A stretch of 44,838 nucleotides of DNA from Dimargaris cristalligena (Eukaryota; Kickxellomycota; Dimargaritomycetes; Dimargaritales; Dimargaritaceae). Where the stretch lies: positions 1-44,838 of the forward strand of contig JANBQC010000190.1 in assembly GCA_027576995.1 (NCBI GenBank). The letters run 5' to 3'. Shown piece after piece: positions 11,661 through 22,966 of this stretch (position 1 is the stretch's first letter; each line of letters opens with the position of its first letter). The translations under genes and the position numbers were made by a program. The notes beneath the pieces are model-generated. The model made no database searches, had not been told where the DNA came from, and saw only the letters and a program-made list of their open reading frames with translations.

Positions 11661-12231
11661 GGTATATTTTTTTAAACAATGGGATTTATTCTTGTTTTCA
11701 AATTGTTGTGCTTAGTATATTTAGATTAGCAACTGTCAGTTTATGAGCTCCAGCTAATGTTGGTACCATGTGCCCTTCAATGCCTATTTGACAAATTCCA
11801 GATACCAATTATGTAATGTGATGAATAGTTCTAAACTGTGAGAATAGTGACAAGGAGCCAAGCGGCCAAGAAGCACTTTTTTATATACATGCGAGCATCC
11901 AAAGCGTATACATAATGCTTTGGTAAGTGTGTTGAGATACAAGTGGCACAGGCCTGTCGGAATTGATAGTAGGGGGGGAGTCGAGCATTTTTACAGTAAA
12001 CCCGCCTACTAGATTGGCCAATTACTTATTTAGATTTAAAAATGAAAGCGGAAGGGGCTATAATGCCTGGGCTTCTCCAGTCTGTGGTCTGACCTCCTGA
12101 AGGGGGCAATCCGATATATTATTTCATCCATCTGCTAGTTGGCATTACCGATTTCCCGCGTTATTTTTAATAGGACTCACAGTAATTTGGGTAAGCTAAA
12201 GGGGTGAATTTAGTGGAATGGGTTCCACTAC

Positions 12232-12257
12232 AATAACCATAACCATAACCCTAACCC
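12232..12257. promoter_or_regulatory. Telomere-repeat-like box upstream of PRCC
   Basis: Three AACCAT/AACCCT-type hexamers end in AACCCTAACCC, about 85-110 bases before the PRCC start. Similar telo-boxes in other eukaryotic promoters bind Myb/TRF-type factors. A regulatory role here is inference. Confidence 0.35.
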
Positions 12258-12341
12258 GCATTTCCTTTTTTTTTCTGTACCGTTTATTTTGTTTATTAAT
12301 TCTACATTTCGTGTTTGTTACTGACATTTATTGTTGTTGCC

Positions 12342-13554
12342 ATGTCACTCGTCCCGGATTACGACTCGGATAGCTGCTCCGATTCCGATGCCACCTGCCC
12401 ATCACCTAAGCGAGATGCTTCGCCCGGCCTTCAGCCATTACTGGCCTCAGCCACTGCTGCGCCCAGATTTCCAAGGGAATTGCCAGTGTCAATAAAACCC
12501 AACCAAGGCCCAGCGCGTGAATACTCCCAGCCGCAATCCCCAGAGTCTGCTGACGAGCGAGAGACACTTGGTCTCGCGAGTCCCCACAAACGAGCCAAAC
12601 TCGAGCAGCCCACCACCGGGGGCCTCTCCAACTTACTTTCCTTACTACCCGCGCCCGTTCGTCGGCCAGCGAAGCAGCCTCCATCGGACCTATCCGACAT
12701 GAGTCCAGTAGGCGGATCTATAGACAGCTCACCCCTTTTCAAGTCCCGGACCCTATCTAGTGTTATAGCTTCGACAGCCCCTACCTCTACCCAGCCCCAA
12801 CCAACTTCACCCATAGTTGGCCCGCAGTTACCCGCAAACCCCTATACTCTACCCACTGAACAGTTGCCGACATTGCCAAATGCACCCATGGCAGGGCCAC
12901 CAAGGCCCGATGTACCGCCCTCGACGGACATGTCCTTTGCTGACCCTTACGCTGCTTCCGCGACGGCCAGCTCAGAAGGCTACTACTATGACCCCAGCTA
13001 TTACCAGTATTATTACGGATACGATTATTCACAGGCCCCATCAGACCCCTCGGCTGCCCCAACCACCAAGGCCAATGATTTGGATTCCGCCGCGGTAAGT
13101 ATTCGATTCATCTCGCAGTATTTCTGCATAATTCGAGAGCCCATCCTTAACTGCATTCTAAATCGATTTAGCCCCTTCGCCTGCATACCTACCCCAATAT
13201 CTCCATACTGACCTTTCGCTTTTCATATTCTCTCTCCCTTGGTATACCTCACTCTAGCTACGGCGCCTGGGTGGCCGCCGAGCCCTAGCAGAGGGTCTCA
13301 AATTCCAAGAAGTTGCCCAGTCGGCCCAATTGGTTCAACCAGGCCACCGCCCGACTGCGCAATTCACGCCAGCCCAGCCGTCCGCTGCTCCCGTGCGGGC
13401 CCCGGATCATCTTAAACCCACCCAAGGCCAGAAGCGCAAAAATAACATTATGAGTTTAGCTTTTGAATCCATCGAGAACGAGGGCAAGGTGAAGGAATTG
13501 TATGCTTCGGGCCGGCAATCCAAACGCGAGACCCAGGCTAAATACGGATTTTAA
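12342..13554 (+). CDS. PRCC: PRCC family protein (pre-mRNA splicing-associated)
   Basis: Two exons: 12342..13094 and 13258..13554 (349 aa), with a 163-bp intron (GTAAGT...CTCTAG, phase 0). The ATG at 12342 gives MSLVPDYDSDS, matching the MSLV.Y.S.DE start of PRCC; the frame opens 27 bases earlier but only at TTG. The acidic N-terminus is followed by a disordered Ser/Pro region with basic patches, then a Tyr-rich stretch (YYYDPSYYQYYYGYDYSQ) like the one in animal PRCC. The C-terminal block encoded by exon 2 runs from ALRRLGGRRALAEGLKF to the hallmark SKRETQAKYGF at the very end. Animal PRCC is nuclear, associates with splicing factors and MAD2B, and is a TFE3 fusion partner. Homology is clear at both ends; the middle is not conserved. 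Confidence 0.92.
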
Positions 13555-14334
13555 ATGATACAGTAGAATTGGTACAGTATAAAATAAAGCCTAAATGGCG
13601 TTTTTATTCAATTTAAACGCTCCGAAGATATTTGTCCTTTACCCTGTATACCGTTATTGGGATTTTGGTTAACACCCCTGATTTTGTACCTGGCCCTGCC
13701 ATTTGCCCCAACTACCACTACCCCCACCTAATCTTGTAAATATAATGTCGATTGCTAATGGCTCAGGGCATGTTTTATTACATTGGGCCATTTAAAGGAT
13801 TTGTGATAGGGCATAGTTTAGAGAAACCTAGTGTTGGTATAGCGCGAATGGGTAAGCGTTGTTTAGGCCCTTTAATATTTAGCCGATTGCGGCTGTTTAT
13901 TGGGAAAATGTTTCCTTGATTTTTTAGTCATAACCGGGGGGATGGGAGCAGTCTAATGCGGATGACGTGATGAGAGAGGGAGCTGATGTAATAATTATCA
14001 GGGTTGATCGGCCATTTGGTTATCTGATACCAAGCCCTACTCTGGACGCAGGCCAGTTTGGACCCTTTGTTCTCCGAATTTCTTCTAGGCTATACCTCTT
14101 TTCTTAACAAGTTAACCCAAGTGGAGTGCCTGCCATACATAGTCCTAGAATAAGCGTTTACCCTTGTCCTTCTCTTTCTCAATGCTGTTGGTTTTTACTA
14201 GTAGCTAAGTCCATTCGCCGAATTAAGCACATTACCTCAACGCAATTGCCCATACCATAGAAGCGCGACACAACCCTCACTTCCTCAATTACCCAAGTTC
14301 CTTTATTGCACCCCAGTCACGTTGCATTGTTGCC
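13555..14334. other. Intergenic region between PRCC and carrier
   Basis: Contains an AATAAA at about 13583 that probably ends the PRCC transcript, and a pyrimidine-rich leader just before the carrier ATG. No coding sequence is seen. Confidence 0.6.
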
Positions 14335-15806
14335 ATGGTTTCTAAAACTAGGTCATTCACCTTGCCGGACGGCGTCCTTGACTTTATTGCGGGAAGTGTG
14401 GCCGGTGCAGGACAAACCGCCGTGGGCCAGCCATTCGACACTGTCAAGGTATGCTACTTTACTCAGACCCTCTAGAAAACGCCGACTCCCCCCTTACTCC
14501 TACCTAGTACCTCAAGGTACTCAAACCTTCCCCCCCTTCCTCGCTTGGCCTTTCGTACCTGGCCCTATACCTGCCGGGGTATGCTTAACTACGCCATTGT
14601 CTAACCGAGTAAGTCAATGCCGCTCACACACACTACTGTCAATTAGACGCGACTTCAAATTGAAGGGCAGTCGAGCCGGTTCAAAGGCCCCTTAGACTGT
14701 GTTTTACAAACCATTCGGAAAGAAGGTGTACTCAGTCTCTATAAAGGTACGTCTCACTATCAATGGATCTGGTGGGTGGTTACTTCGTTCACTTTGCGAA
14801 AAATAAATGTTGGTGTGCCTTTAATTAACCCTCAAACATGGGACGGCCAATTGGCAATGTATGTGAATGGCTTTATATATGTTTTCTAGGAATGTTATCC
14901 CCGCTTCTCGGGATATCCGCTGTCAACGCCGTGTTGTTCGCCACCTATTCCCGACTTAAAGAACTTCAAAAGTCAAGCGCGTCCGATCAACTTAAGCTCT
15001 ATCAAATTGCCCTGGCCGGGGGCGGTGCAGGTAGGACCGACCATTACTGAATTACACCGTTTTCTACGCGAGCCCAGTCACCATAAATATTGACCGGGGG
15101 CTCTTTAGGGCTCACCCTTGAATACCCAATCCAGCGACTGTTGCATACTAACCAGCACCCATCACTTGAATCGAAATCACATCAATTTTATTGGCACCGC
15201 CCTGGGGGGGGGTTACCAGGGGCTGCCAATAGTATCATTATCTCACCCGTGGAGCTACTCAAGATCCGCCTCCAAGGGCAGTACGGCTCCAGAAGCTCGA
15301 ACATCCCTACTGGTACCATATCCACACCCATCCAACCTTATTATCGAGGCCCATCCCAGCTCGCCCGGGACTTGTGTCGCTCCCAAGGTCTCCGCCGCGG
15401 CCTTTTTCGGGGGTTTTGGGCTACTCTATTCCGCGAAATTCCGGCTAATATGGGATTTTATGCAGGGTTCGAAGCAGCCAAGCGCTGGTTGGCGAACGAT
15501 CAGTACGATGCTAACTCGTTACCCGTGAGCCGCTTGTTACTAGCGGGGGCCTGCGGGGGTATCAGCTATTGGACCGTATGCTACCCGATGGATATCATCA
15601 AATCGCGGGTTCAGTTCTCCACTAGCCCGTTGCGGCGGCCGCTAAGTTACATTGCCGATACGGCCCGACAGATCTACCGGGAAGGGGGACTCCGGGCGTT
15701 TACTAGGGGCTTAACCCCCACCCTTCTCCGAAGTTTGCCTGCCGCGGCGACGACCTTCTCTTTGTATGAGCTTTCCTCTAATTATTTAAAACAGGGGTTT
15801 TCGTAG
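14335..15806 (+). CDS. Mitochondrial carrier (SLC25 family)
   Basis: Four exons: 14335..14448, 14647..14746, 14890..15030, 15220..15806 (313 aa). The introns of 198, 143 and 189 bp are GT-AG and all junctions are in phase. All three signature repeats are present: QPFDTVKTRLQ (first, spliced exactly after the Lys), SPVELLKIRLQ (second) and YPMDIIKSRVQ (third). Each has the conserved P-x-[DE]-x-x-[KR], with six predicted helices and Gly-rich AGSVAGAGQ, AGGGAGAANS and AGACGGISYW segments. The inner-membrane location follows from the family. The pattern resembles the amino-acid/carnitine branch (YMC1, CRC1, ORT1, SLC25A29-type). The substrate cannot be assigned without aligning the contact residues. 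The gene converges with the peroxiredoxin gene, leaving only 347 bp between stop codons. Confidence 0.92.
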
Positions 15807-16153
15807 ATTGTCCGTGTTATACAAGAGATAATTATATCGACGGTCGGAATGATTGCCCTAGTTTATTCGGAATTATCGGCTAAGATATATCTTCAGCTAG
15901 AAATAGCCTAAACCTATCCCTGATAAAACCAACTCCGGGATTACAGGGGCTTGAGCCTCGGCGACCCCACTCTGCACCTATAAAAAAACAAGTAAGCTGT
16001 ATTATTAACCGTTTATTGGTAGTAGAAATGACATGCCCCAGTAAAGGTGGCTGGTGTAATTGATGAGCAAGAGGGAAATGTTAAGTTGAGAGCCATCCCC
16101 ATAGATCCGAGGAATTGTCTCATCCAAGAGCCCGAGTGCACAGTCCAGATTGC
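15807..16153. other. Convergent 3' region of carrier and peroxiredoxin
   Basis: Shared 3' flank of two convergent genes; A+T-rich, with candidate poly(A) signals on both strands. No gene. Confidence 0.6.
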
Positions 16154-17121
16154 TTATTTGTTGACCTTGTTAAAGTACTCCTGGGAGTCATTAGGGGTGG
16201 GCTTGATAGTATCGGCCCCCTTGGTCCAGTTAGCGGGGCACACTTCACCGTGCTCGGCGTGGAATTGCAGGGCCTCGACCAAACGGAGGGTTTCATCCAC
16301 GGAGCGCCCGATGGGCAAATCGTTCACATGGGCGATGCGGACATTACCCGTGGGGTCAATGATGAACAAACCGCGCAGCGCCACCCCGGCCCCTTTTAAG
16401 AGCACCCCGTAGTCGCGGGCGATAGTTTTGGTGATATCGGAAACCAAGGGGATCTGCATGGGGCCGAGACCGCCCCGGGCCCGCGGCAGCTGGGTCCACG
16501 CCAGGTGCGCGAATTCGCTATCGACCGATACGCCCACCACTTGGGTGTTCAGGCGTTCAAAGTCGGCGGCCCGGTCACTGAAGGCAACCAACTCGGTGGG
16601 ACACACAAAGGTAAAGTCCAGGGGGTAGAAGACCATCACGACGTACTTGCCCTGGTAGTCAGCCAGCGACAAGCTCTTGATCTCGCCATCAACAACGGCT
16701 TGGCTGGTCCAGGCAGGGGCGGTACTCTATCGGTAGAGACAGTACAATGGGTAGAGAGATTAGTGGGCCAAACGGTGCGGAAAAGAAGCGTCCTATTCCA
16801 CCGAGCACGGCCAGGGCCAAATTGCCAGTCTTCTAAAGAGTTAGATTTGAGTTAAGAACGCGTGGGTAGAATATTCCTGCCTATTAAGGCCGGAGTACTG
16901 TTACCGAAATAACTAATATATAGCTGGGAAAGTCGTTGCCGTAAACTTACTTGAACGAGCGATCTTTTCCAGGCCGGGCTGGTGGCGAAACCACGACTGA
17001 GAAGGCCGGACTGGCTGGACGACCATACAGCACGCTGGGTAATGCTTTGGCGGGTCAGCGAAGTAGAGGGGGTGGCAACACGACCAGCGACGCGGGCAAC
17101 TGAGTTCAGGATAGAGCGCAT
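16154..17121 (-). CDS. Mitochondrial typical 2-Cys peroxiredoxin
   Basis: Two exons: 17121..16951 and 16726..16154 (247 aa), with a 224-bp intron (GTAAGT...ATAG, phase 0). Exon 1 encodes an Arg/Ser-rich presequence without acids ([15 protein letters not shown]...RGFATSPAW), a likely mitochondrial targeting peptide with the RGFATS processing-type end. The catalytic domain begins at about residue 58. The peroxidatic cysteine is C99 in [13 protein letters not shown] and the resolving cysteine is C220 in HGEVCPANW. The GGLG loop and the C-terminal YF are retained; in family terms these mark a peroxiredoxin sensitive to hyperoxidation. It resembles PRDX3 throughout, including RDYGVLL and [10 protein letters not shown]. 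Role: thioredoxin-dependent removal of H2O2 in the mitochondrial matrix. Confidence 0.95.
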
Positions 17122-18198
17122 TTTGAATTGAGCGGGCTGGAAATCAAACAGGTAATTAAAGGAGTAGGTGAATGTAAAGAAGCCTCTGGGTTAGAAGGGT
17201 GATTCAGAAATGGGAAAGTCAATTACAGGTCGTCTCAACCGTGAAAACTTACCCATACCTTGGCTTGAGTGACTGGTGATGGCGACCTGAATCCCAAGTG
17301 TGGGAAGCCTCATAATCTGATAGTAGTGACTAGAAAGGAGGTCTCCACCAATCATACAGTCGTGGGATAAACGGAGGAGTAAATTTACCCAAATATATTT
17401 AATACGCAGAAAGCCCACCAAAGCATTGCATTATCAGAATTGTAAGTGTGTTTTGATACAGCAGTACTTGGTCAATATGGCATTATTCTAATCAATTGAC
17501 ATGTCCCAGCCCAACGATTAAAGCCAATCCAATGTGTAGACTTGGCTGCTTTATAATCATGCCCGCTTATCGGGGGATACGCACATGTATAAATGGTATC
17601 ACCCTGGCCAAATCAGACAACACTCTGACCGCTGCTTACTCCCCTTTTACAGCAACCATAATTGGATTTAATGGTCCGAACTATTCCCGTAAGCGGTGCT
17701 TAAATCTTCGAGTAAAACGGGTCGTGGGGGCTCTATTGCCACCGGACAGGTGGGACAGACCCACCGCCCAACTCCCCAAGACATTGCCAGACCCCGCCAA
17801 TGGAAACACGCTGCTGAGTCTTCGCTCTATCAACACCCCTCCACCAGACAAACAGTGAACAGCTACTGCCCCAATAAGCCAGTTGAGAGAGTTAGGGCTA
17901 TAGGATGCAAATTGATTTATGCCGCCCCGGGTCTTTTATACTAGCAGTCTTGGCTCTACTCAACCTGCCGACTATACCAACCCATACCTTGCACCAAATT
18001 TCTTGTCAACGGGTTAAAAAGTCTCCCTTTACCAACCAGCTTTAGTCTTTGTATTGGCCATCACCAGGTTCGCTAACTTTTTGAGACAGTTGGCGCCCTG
18101 GTACTCTATATATACTTATGTTTAACCTAACCAGCGTACAACGAATCCTTTTTAAAAGGAAAAATGATACACCTACAGTCGTAACAAAAAGGAAAGCC
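17122..18198. other. Intergenic region upstream of peroxiredoxin
   Basis: Holds the peroxiredoxin promoter. An open frame of 120 codons (17496-17858 +) has no recognisable motif, no convincing start context and no splice partners, so it is not called. Confidence 0.45.
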
Positions 18199-18270
18199 CT
18201 CGTCAGTGGGGAATTAACCCCCAGTCTTCCGCGTAACAGATGGAGATACTCACCACTATACGACTGAAGG
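18199..18270 (-). tRNA. tRNA-Asp-like gene or relic with GTT anticodon
   Basis: On the minus strand the D-arm region GTATAGTGGTGAGTATC is exactly that of eukaryotic tRNA-Asp, and the spacing to CTGTTAC (anticodon loop) and TGGGG-GTTAATT-CCCCA (T arm, perfect stem) is right for a 72-nt tRNA. The anticodon reads GTT (Asn) where tRNA-Asp has GTC. The acceptor stem pairs at about 5 of 7 positions, and the anticodon stem has one mismatch and one wobble. A TTTTT terminator lies about ten bases downstream (18186-18190). No CCA is encoded. I read it as a decayed tRNA-Asp, possibly still transcribed. Confidence 0.6.
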
Positions 18271-20058
18271 TTTCATCCCGAGATGCCAACTTGCTGTATC
18301 CACGGGGAGGCTATGTGTCTCATTGGGACGAAGCCTTGGGGTCTAAGACCTTTCCCTCACCCGAAATACTTATTTACCATGACGGTTCATATCAATATCA
18401 ATAAAGTCTAGCCTATACTGCCGAAGGTTTCTTGAAATAATATATTTAATACAATGTATACAGTCCAGCTAAAAGTAAAAGATGCGGCTTTTCTCGAGCC
18501 CTATCGATTCCAAGACTTTTTTTTGGGGGGGGGCAATTTGGTTGAACCAACCCTACGAGGTGGAAGTCACTTCAATACCCATTAGTTATAGTATTCGGTA
18601 CAGCCCCACTGCTCTGAAGCGCCGAGTAACTGCTATTAGCCAGCTATTTGTATATTTCTCGCCACATTAGTGAATTAAACCCTTATATCCTCAAATTCGA
18701 ATCATACCCGTCAATTTGATAATCGGCCATTGAAAGGCCATCTCTTAGTTAGTATGGATGAAAACCAACGAATTCGTATGATTTTAGATGCTGTATGGGG
18801 AAATAGACGAGACATTTATGTTTAACTAGCAAAACCAGCCACATTCACTGGATTACTCACTATATATCCTAATTTATTCTCTAACATATCCATTATTTTA
18901 GCCCAATAGGAAACATTGGCAGATACAGGTATGTATTCAATTACAACGCAACGTGCGTGGATATATCCATGGATTAGCCGGGATTTCGGACAGGATTGGA
19001 GACTGGACTGCACTCTTTTTTAGCAGCATGTCGAAGTTTAGCTCTTTATCGAAATACCAAAGCGGCAAGTAAGTTGGCATTTGGGGTAATTGAGGTTGTT
19101 TTATTGTGGAGTATCCAACGAAAAAAGGCCAGCAAAAGTAGACTCAAGGCAGGAGCAGCTATTAAACGGAGTGGGATGCGGCCTTTGCCTTGCATTGGTG
19201 GTACACTTTATCGGCCCAGGCTTTCAAAATCATTAGTAATAAATTAAAATTAAACCGGTAAACTAGTGGAACAGGGAAGGGAGAGTAGAGTCACCGAAAA
19301 TTGTCTTTCAGTTTTGGACTTTCCTCAATCAGCGAACGGGTTGGGTAACCCACCCCTTGTCCTCTGATTTAAGAATCCCGGCCCTCTCCCCCCTTTTACT
19401 ACCGGCCCCTTGCCTCTTCCATATCCCCTCCCTTTATATTGCCATATCGGTTCAAGAGGCACAAGGGCCGACGAAACGCGAATTCATTGTATAACAGGGA
19501 CCGTCCCAAAGTAGACGGTGGCTTTATTCTCATTTGAAAGCACAGTGAACCGGCTGAGGGTTTACCCTACCTGCTCTCTTTATATAATATAAAACCAACA
19601 CATGTAAATTGAATAATTTAATGAAGGAGGTACGTGTAGGCGTGCCGTACTATCCAAAAAAAATCCACTGGACCCCGACTCTAATGCCTAGACCTTGTCC
19701 AGGTGGCTGGCTTGGTTGGAAGACCCTGGCCCTTAGACAGTGGGATAAATATATTAAGTATTTGAATCCAAAGGGATTGAATCTATATGATATGTGTAAC
19801 AAAATATTAAGGGTGAAATTTAGCTGGTGAGCCCATTTTTTCCTCGCTGGCTCAAATCTATTGAACACAGCCTCCCCTTTCCCTATAAATACCCTACCGC
19901 CCACCCCCTTCTCTGATCAAAACCATCACCATCCTTCTCTCTCCCACTTCACCCCACCATCCCCTGTAGCTTTACAGTCTTTCTACCCTACCTAACCAAG
20001 GAACTTGTCAATTACTCGTCCTTCTTCCACCCCACTCTCTCCCTCCTTCACCCTCACT
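18271..20058. other. Intergenic region before the secreted-peptide gene
   Basis: Mostly A+T-rich with no supported gene; short open frames at 18996-19247 and 19609-19830 have nothing to recommend them. The last 180 bases form a CT-rich leader preceded by a TATA box. Confidence 0.5.
19884..19891 (+). promoter_or_regulatory. TATA box of the secreted-peptide gene
   Basis: TATAAATA lies 175 bases before the ATG at 20059 and is followed by a CT-rich, ATG-free leader, a layout typical of strongly expressed fungal genes. It is the clearest core promoter in the window. Confidence 0.6.
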
Positions 20059-20367
20059 ATGAAGCTTCTGCCATCCCTCGCCCTCGTCCTGGCCGCCATT
20101 GGTACCGTGTCCATGGTCCACGCCAACCCCGCCACTACCGAAGACAGTACCGGCCACCAGCCCCATCTGCAGAAGCGCTGGTTCCGCTCCGGTCTGACCA
20201 GGGCTAGTGCTGGTTTGGCCGGTGCTGCCGCGGGCACAGCCGTCCTCCCGGTGGTTGGTACCGTCATTGGTGGAATTGGCGGTCTGTACGGTGGTGACAA
20301 GTTGGTCAAGGGTTATCGTCAGTGGCGTGACAAGCGAAAGGCCGCCAAAGCCGCCGGCCAGCAGTAG
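20059..20367 (+). CDS. Small secreted cationic glycine-zipper peptide precursor
   Basis: Single exon, 102 aa; the ATG at 20059 is the first Met followed by a signal peptide (MKLLPSLALVLAAIGTVSMVHA, likely cut after Ala22). A short acidic propeptide (23-38) ends in Lys39-Arg40, a Kex2-type site. The predicted mature peptide (41-102, 62 aa) starts WFRSGLTRASAG and carries a Gly/Ala-rich hydrophobic stretch with GxxxG spacing (GTVIGGIGGLYGG, about 67-79). It ends in a strongly basic tail (YRQWRDKRKAAKAAGQQ). There are no cysteines in it. The layout resembles a membrane-active or host-directed secreted peptide, but no family is recognised and function is unknown. It sits alone between long intergenic regions. 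TATA box upstream, AATAAA downstream. Confidence 0.75.
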   Translation: MKLLPSLALVLAAIGTVSMVHANPATTEDSTGHQPHLQKRWFRSGLTRASAGLAGAAAGTAVLPVVGTVIGGIGGLYGGDKLVKGYRQWRDKRKAAKAAGQQ

Positions 20368-21395
20368 GAAAGGCACTGACCGTTAACTTCGCTTCGCTAG
20401 GCCAGCCGCCACCACCATTATATAACCCAAACCCTTTGCGCTTTTGTTCCTAGACCAGCAGCAGTGCCCCCGTTCCCCTGCTGTGGCCCCCTTTGTAAAT
20501 TTCCGTCCTTTATGTACAAGCCTATTTTTATATATGATGATTTCTTAAGGATCAATTGGCCCCGTGTTTGGCCATTATCTATGGGTCTTGACTTGCAGCA
20601 CCCTACAGTGAGAAGTGCGTTTTAATTCGCATGTCTAAAATTCAATAAATTTTGCCTTGGATTTCTTATCGAGTACAGTAAGTTTTATGCTTGAAGGATG
20701 CTGTGTTCCATAATGTAGATCAAACGTCCGGGCTATTAAATGTATTTCTTACCCTTGGGCTCAAGAATATAACCTGTAGACGGTTCTTCAATAAAAATTC
20801 CTTTAAGGAACTGGTTACTACCCTTTACGCAGAGAGGATGTATTAATATAATTGGCGGTCCAAGATACAGTTAATGGAAATAATACAATACAGGGGGATA
20901 TGGCTAGCACTGACAACTTACAATTCTTGAGAGTAATTAGACATTGGTGCTGCAGTAGTGAGTCAAAATGGGCGTCCTAAAATTTAGACATACAACCTTA
21001 CAGCAGCAGTATTGAGTATTTTTATTACTTTGAAAGTAGTATCAGGTATATTATAGGCCTTATAGCTACTAGATAGAATAATAGATGCGGTTTAGTAATC
21101 TGGCTACTCACAGCCCGATCCGGTACATATCCTATTTAATAAGAAATAAAAATGCAAACAGAGGGGCTAACAACGGACCAGCATAACAAAATAAGGCTTG
21201 GTCATTAATTACCAAGTGTGGGAACCTAAGGGTCAAAAAACCCCAGATCCGGCCTACCTTTCTAATCCACTATTTTAATGGTATCAATTAGTCTCCGATC
21301 AAGCTTTGGTATTTGGTGATCAGTTTAGCCAACATAAAGAACGGTCAATTTAACAGTCACGGACTATTCCCGAGGGCAACGGATCATAAATGCAG
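20368..21395. other. 3' region of peptide gene and intergenic DNA
   Basis: An AATAAA at 20644 marks the probable 3' end of the peptide transcript. The rest is A+T-rich without supported coding sequence. Confidence 0.55.
20644..20649 (+). terminator. Poly(A) signal of the secreted-peptide gene
   Basis: AATAAA in a T-rich context about 275 bases after the stop codon; with the TATA box it frames a transcript of roughly 750 nt. Confidence 0.5.
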
Positions 21396-21546
21396 ATATT
21401 GGTGAAATTCAACCCAGTTGAATAATATTATTCATGATATATGGTATGGGGAAATATGCGGACGATTCATATTTAACCAGTAGCATTTATCTCATCCAAC
21501 AGGCTTTTCATTCATTAAACAGCCTGGTTGAACATCTCCCATATGG
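21396..21546 (+). mobile_element. MITE copy A
   Basis: About 151 bp. It begins ATATTGGTGAAATTCAACCC and ends GCCTGGTTGAACATCTCCC, then ATATGG. The reverse complement of the end matches the start over ~24 bases, imperfectly. The interior shares TTTAACCAGTAG...CTCATCCAACAGG...TTTTCATT with copies B and C. No coding capacity beyond chance frames. Confidence 0.7.
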
Positions 21547-22081
21547 TGAGAGCGATGGAAAGTACATAAGGGGAATGTTATATTCGACTTTCTACGATCA
21601 CATGGCTTACTCGCCTTAACCTACCACCCCTCTTCGCTCCTCTCTACCTCTGTGCTTTACCATTTGGTTGTTGAATTTCTTCCACAGCATAAAAGTTTTG
21701 GACTTGTTTATTCACATTAAAGTAGTCAGTTGATCGGGACAAATTTTACAGCAGTAGCCCATCTGATACACCAACCACTGGTCTAATGATGAGACAGCTC
21801 ACAAATACCAACACATTGCTCTTATAAATAATGCCTATTTTCAGGAATTTGAAGGCGGTTATTATATTTCGTCATTCGATCCGTCCTAAGAATTAGAGTG
21901 GGTTTATCTATCCCTCAAATCCCCTTCTTTCCCTTCACATACTGACGTGCCACATGTTCAGATGTAAGCGGTACTCGCTTACATATCACGTTGTTTGACC
22001 GTAAACTGAAATCTCCACCATAAAACTACATCATACTATACCCGGCCGCCGTCAGTACCATGATTCCCATAATTATAAAAC
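21547..22081. other. Spacer between MITE copies A and B
   Basis: About 535 bp of A+T-rich sequence with no gene or further repeat that I can recognise. Confidence 0.5.
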
Positions 22082-22228
22082 CATATGGATGAAATTCAAA
22101 CCAACTGTATAAGGCTTTACATAATATGTGTATGGGCAAACATATGTGGGAATAGCTTTTAACCAGTAATATTGGCCTCATCCAACGGATTTTTCATTAT
22201 ACAGCCTGAATGAACTTCTCCCATATAT
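22082..22228 (+). mobile_element. MITE copy B
   Basis: About 147 bp, same orientation as copy A and some 540 bp from it. Starts CATATGGATGAAATTCAAAC and ends CAGCCTGAATGAACTTCTCC, then CATATAT. The interior TTTAACCAGTAATATTGGCC and TTTTTCATTATACAGCCTG align with the other copies. Confidence 0.7.
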
Positions 22229-22966
22229 AGCCCTAAGCCTTGCAACTACAGTTAATGTTTTGAATGGTGGATAAATAATGGCATTGGAAGTACTTTATAA
22301 AATATGACGGTTAGGAATGCCTTTATATTTCCCTTCCCCAAACGAATCAACGGGTAGGACACAATCCACGTGTGTAACATTGTTGCCGTGGCCCACCACA
22401 TCCCGACCTAACGCCTGCCTTCAGTCATTCGAATAAATATAATAATTAACGTATGCACACCATAGGGTAATGTTATTTGAAACCAATTTGGATGGCTACC
22501 AATCAATAAACCAACGTGACGCCCAATAGGATAAGGGAACAAACGATTGCATCGCAGCTTAGGACAGCATGTCAATAACAGCCAAAATTCCCAGATACTT
22601 GGCAACGTTCACCGCCGAAATGGGTGAGGGGCATTCGTTAAAATACAAGGCGGGGTTTTTTATTAGCAGGATACACATATATGGTCACAATATAAACGAG
22701 CGCAGAAAATGGTGGAAGTGGTGGAGGGAGGGAGGGCGGGGGGGGGGGTACGCGGTGGTAATATGGGGCGGGGATTCCATTACTAAACTGGGATGAATAT
22801 CTGTTCGCATGAGGAAAAATAACGGAGTGGCACGTCGATGGTGGCCTCTGGCTAAAGAAGACTTCAGTGGGATTGATCCACCTTGTTACTACCCAAAGCC
22901 AAAACGACCTATACATAGGCTGTAAATGTGACTTCCATACCACCGTTAAATTGGAAGGTAGTTCGG
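22229..22966. other. 3' flank of the cyclin gene
   Basis: Holds the cyclin 3' UTR and a G-rich simple stretch near 22719-22749. No gene is supported. Confidence 0.5.

Larger units (their letters stand above)
10350..12341. other. Long intergenic region with one possible gene relic
   Basis: About 2 kb, A+T-rich on the left. A possible spliced fragment on the minus strand at 11185-11660 is listed separately. The right end carries a telomere-repeat-like box at 12232-12257 and the presumed PRCC promoter. Nothing else is supported. Confidence 0.5.

Noticed and set aside
17496..17944. Overlapping open frames of 120 and 82 codons
   Set aside because: No motif, no splice chain, and low-quality starts; treated as intergenic.
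22719..22750. G-rich run as a regulatory G-quadruplex
   Set aside because: Mononucleotide-type G runs occur at several places (also 7559-7567 and 9149-9161) with no shared position relative to genes.
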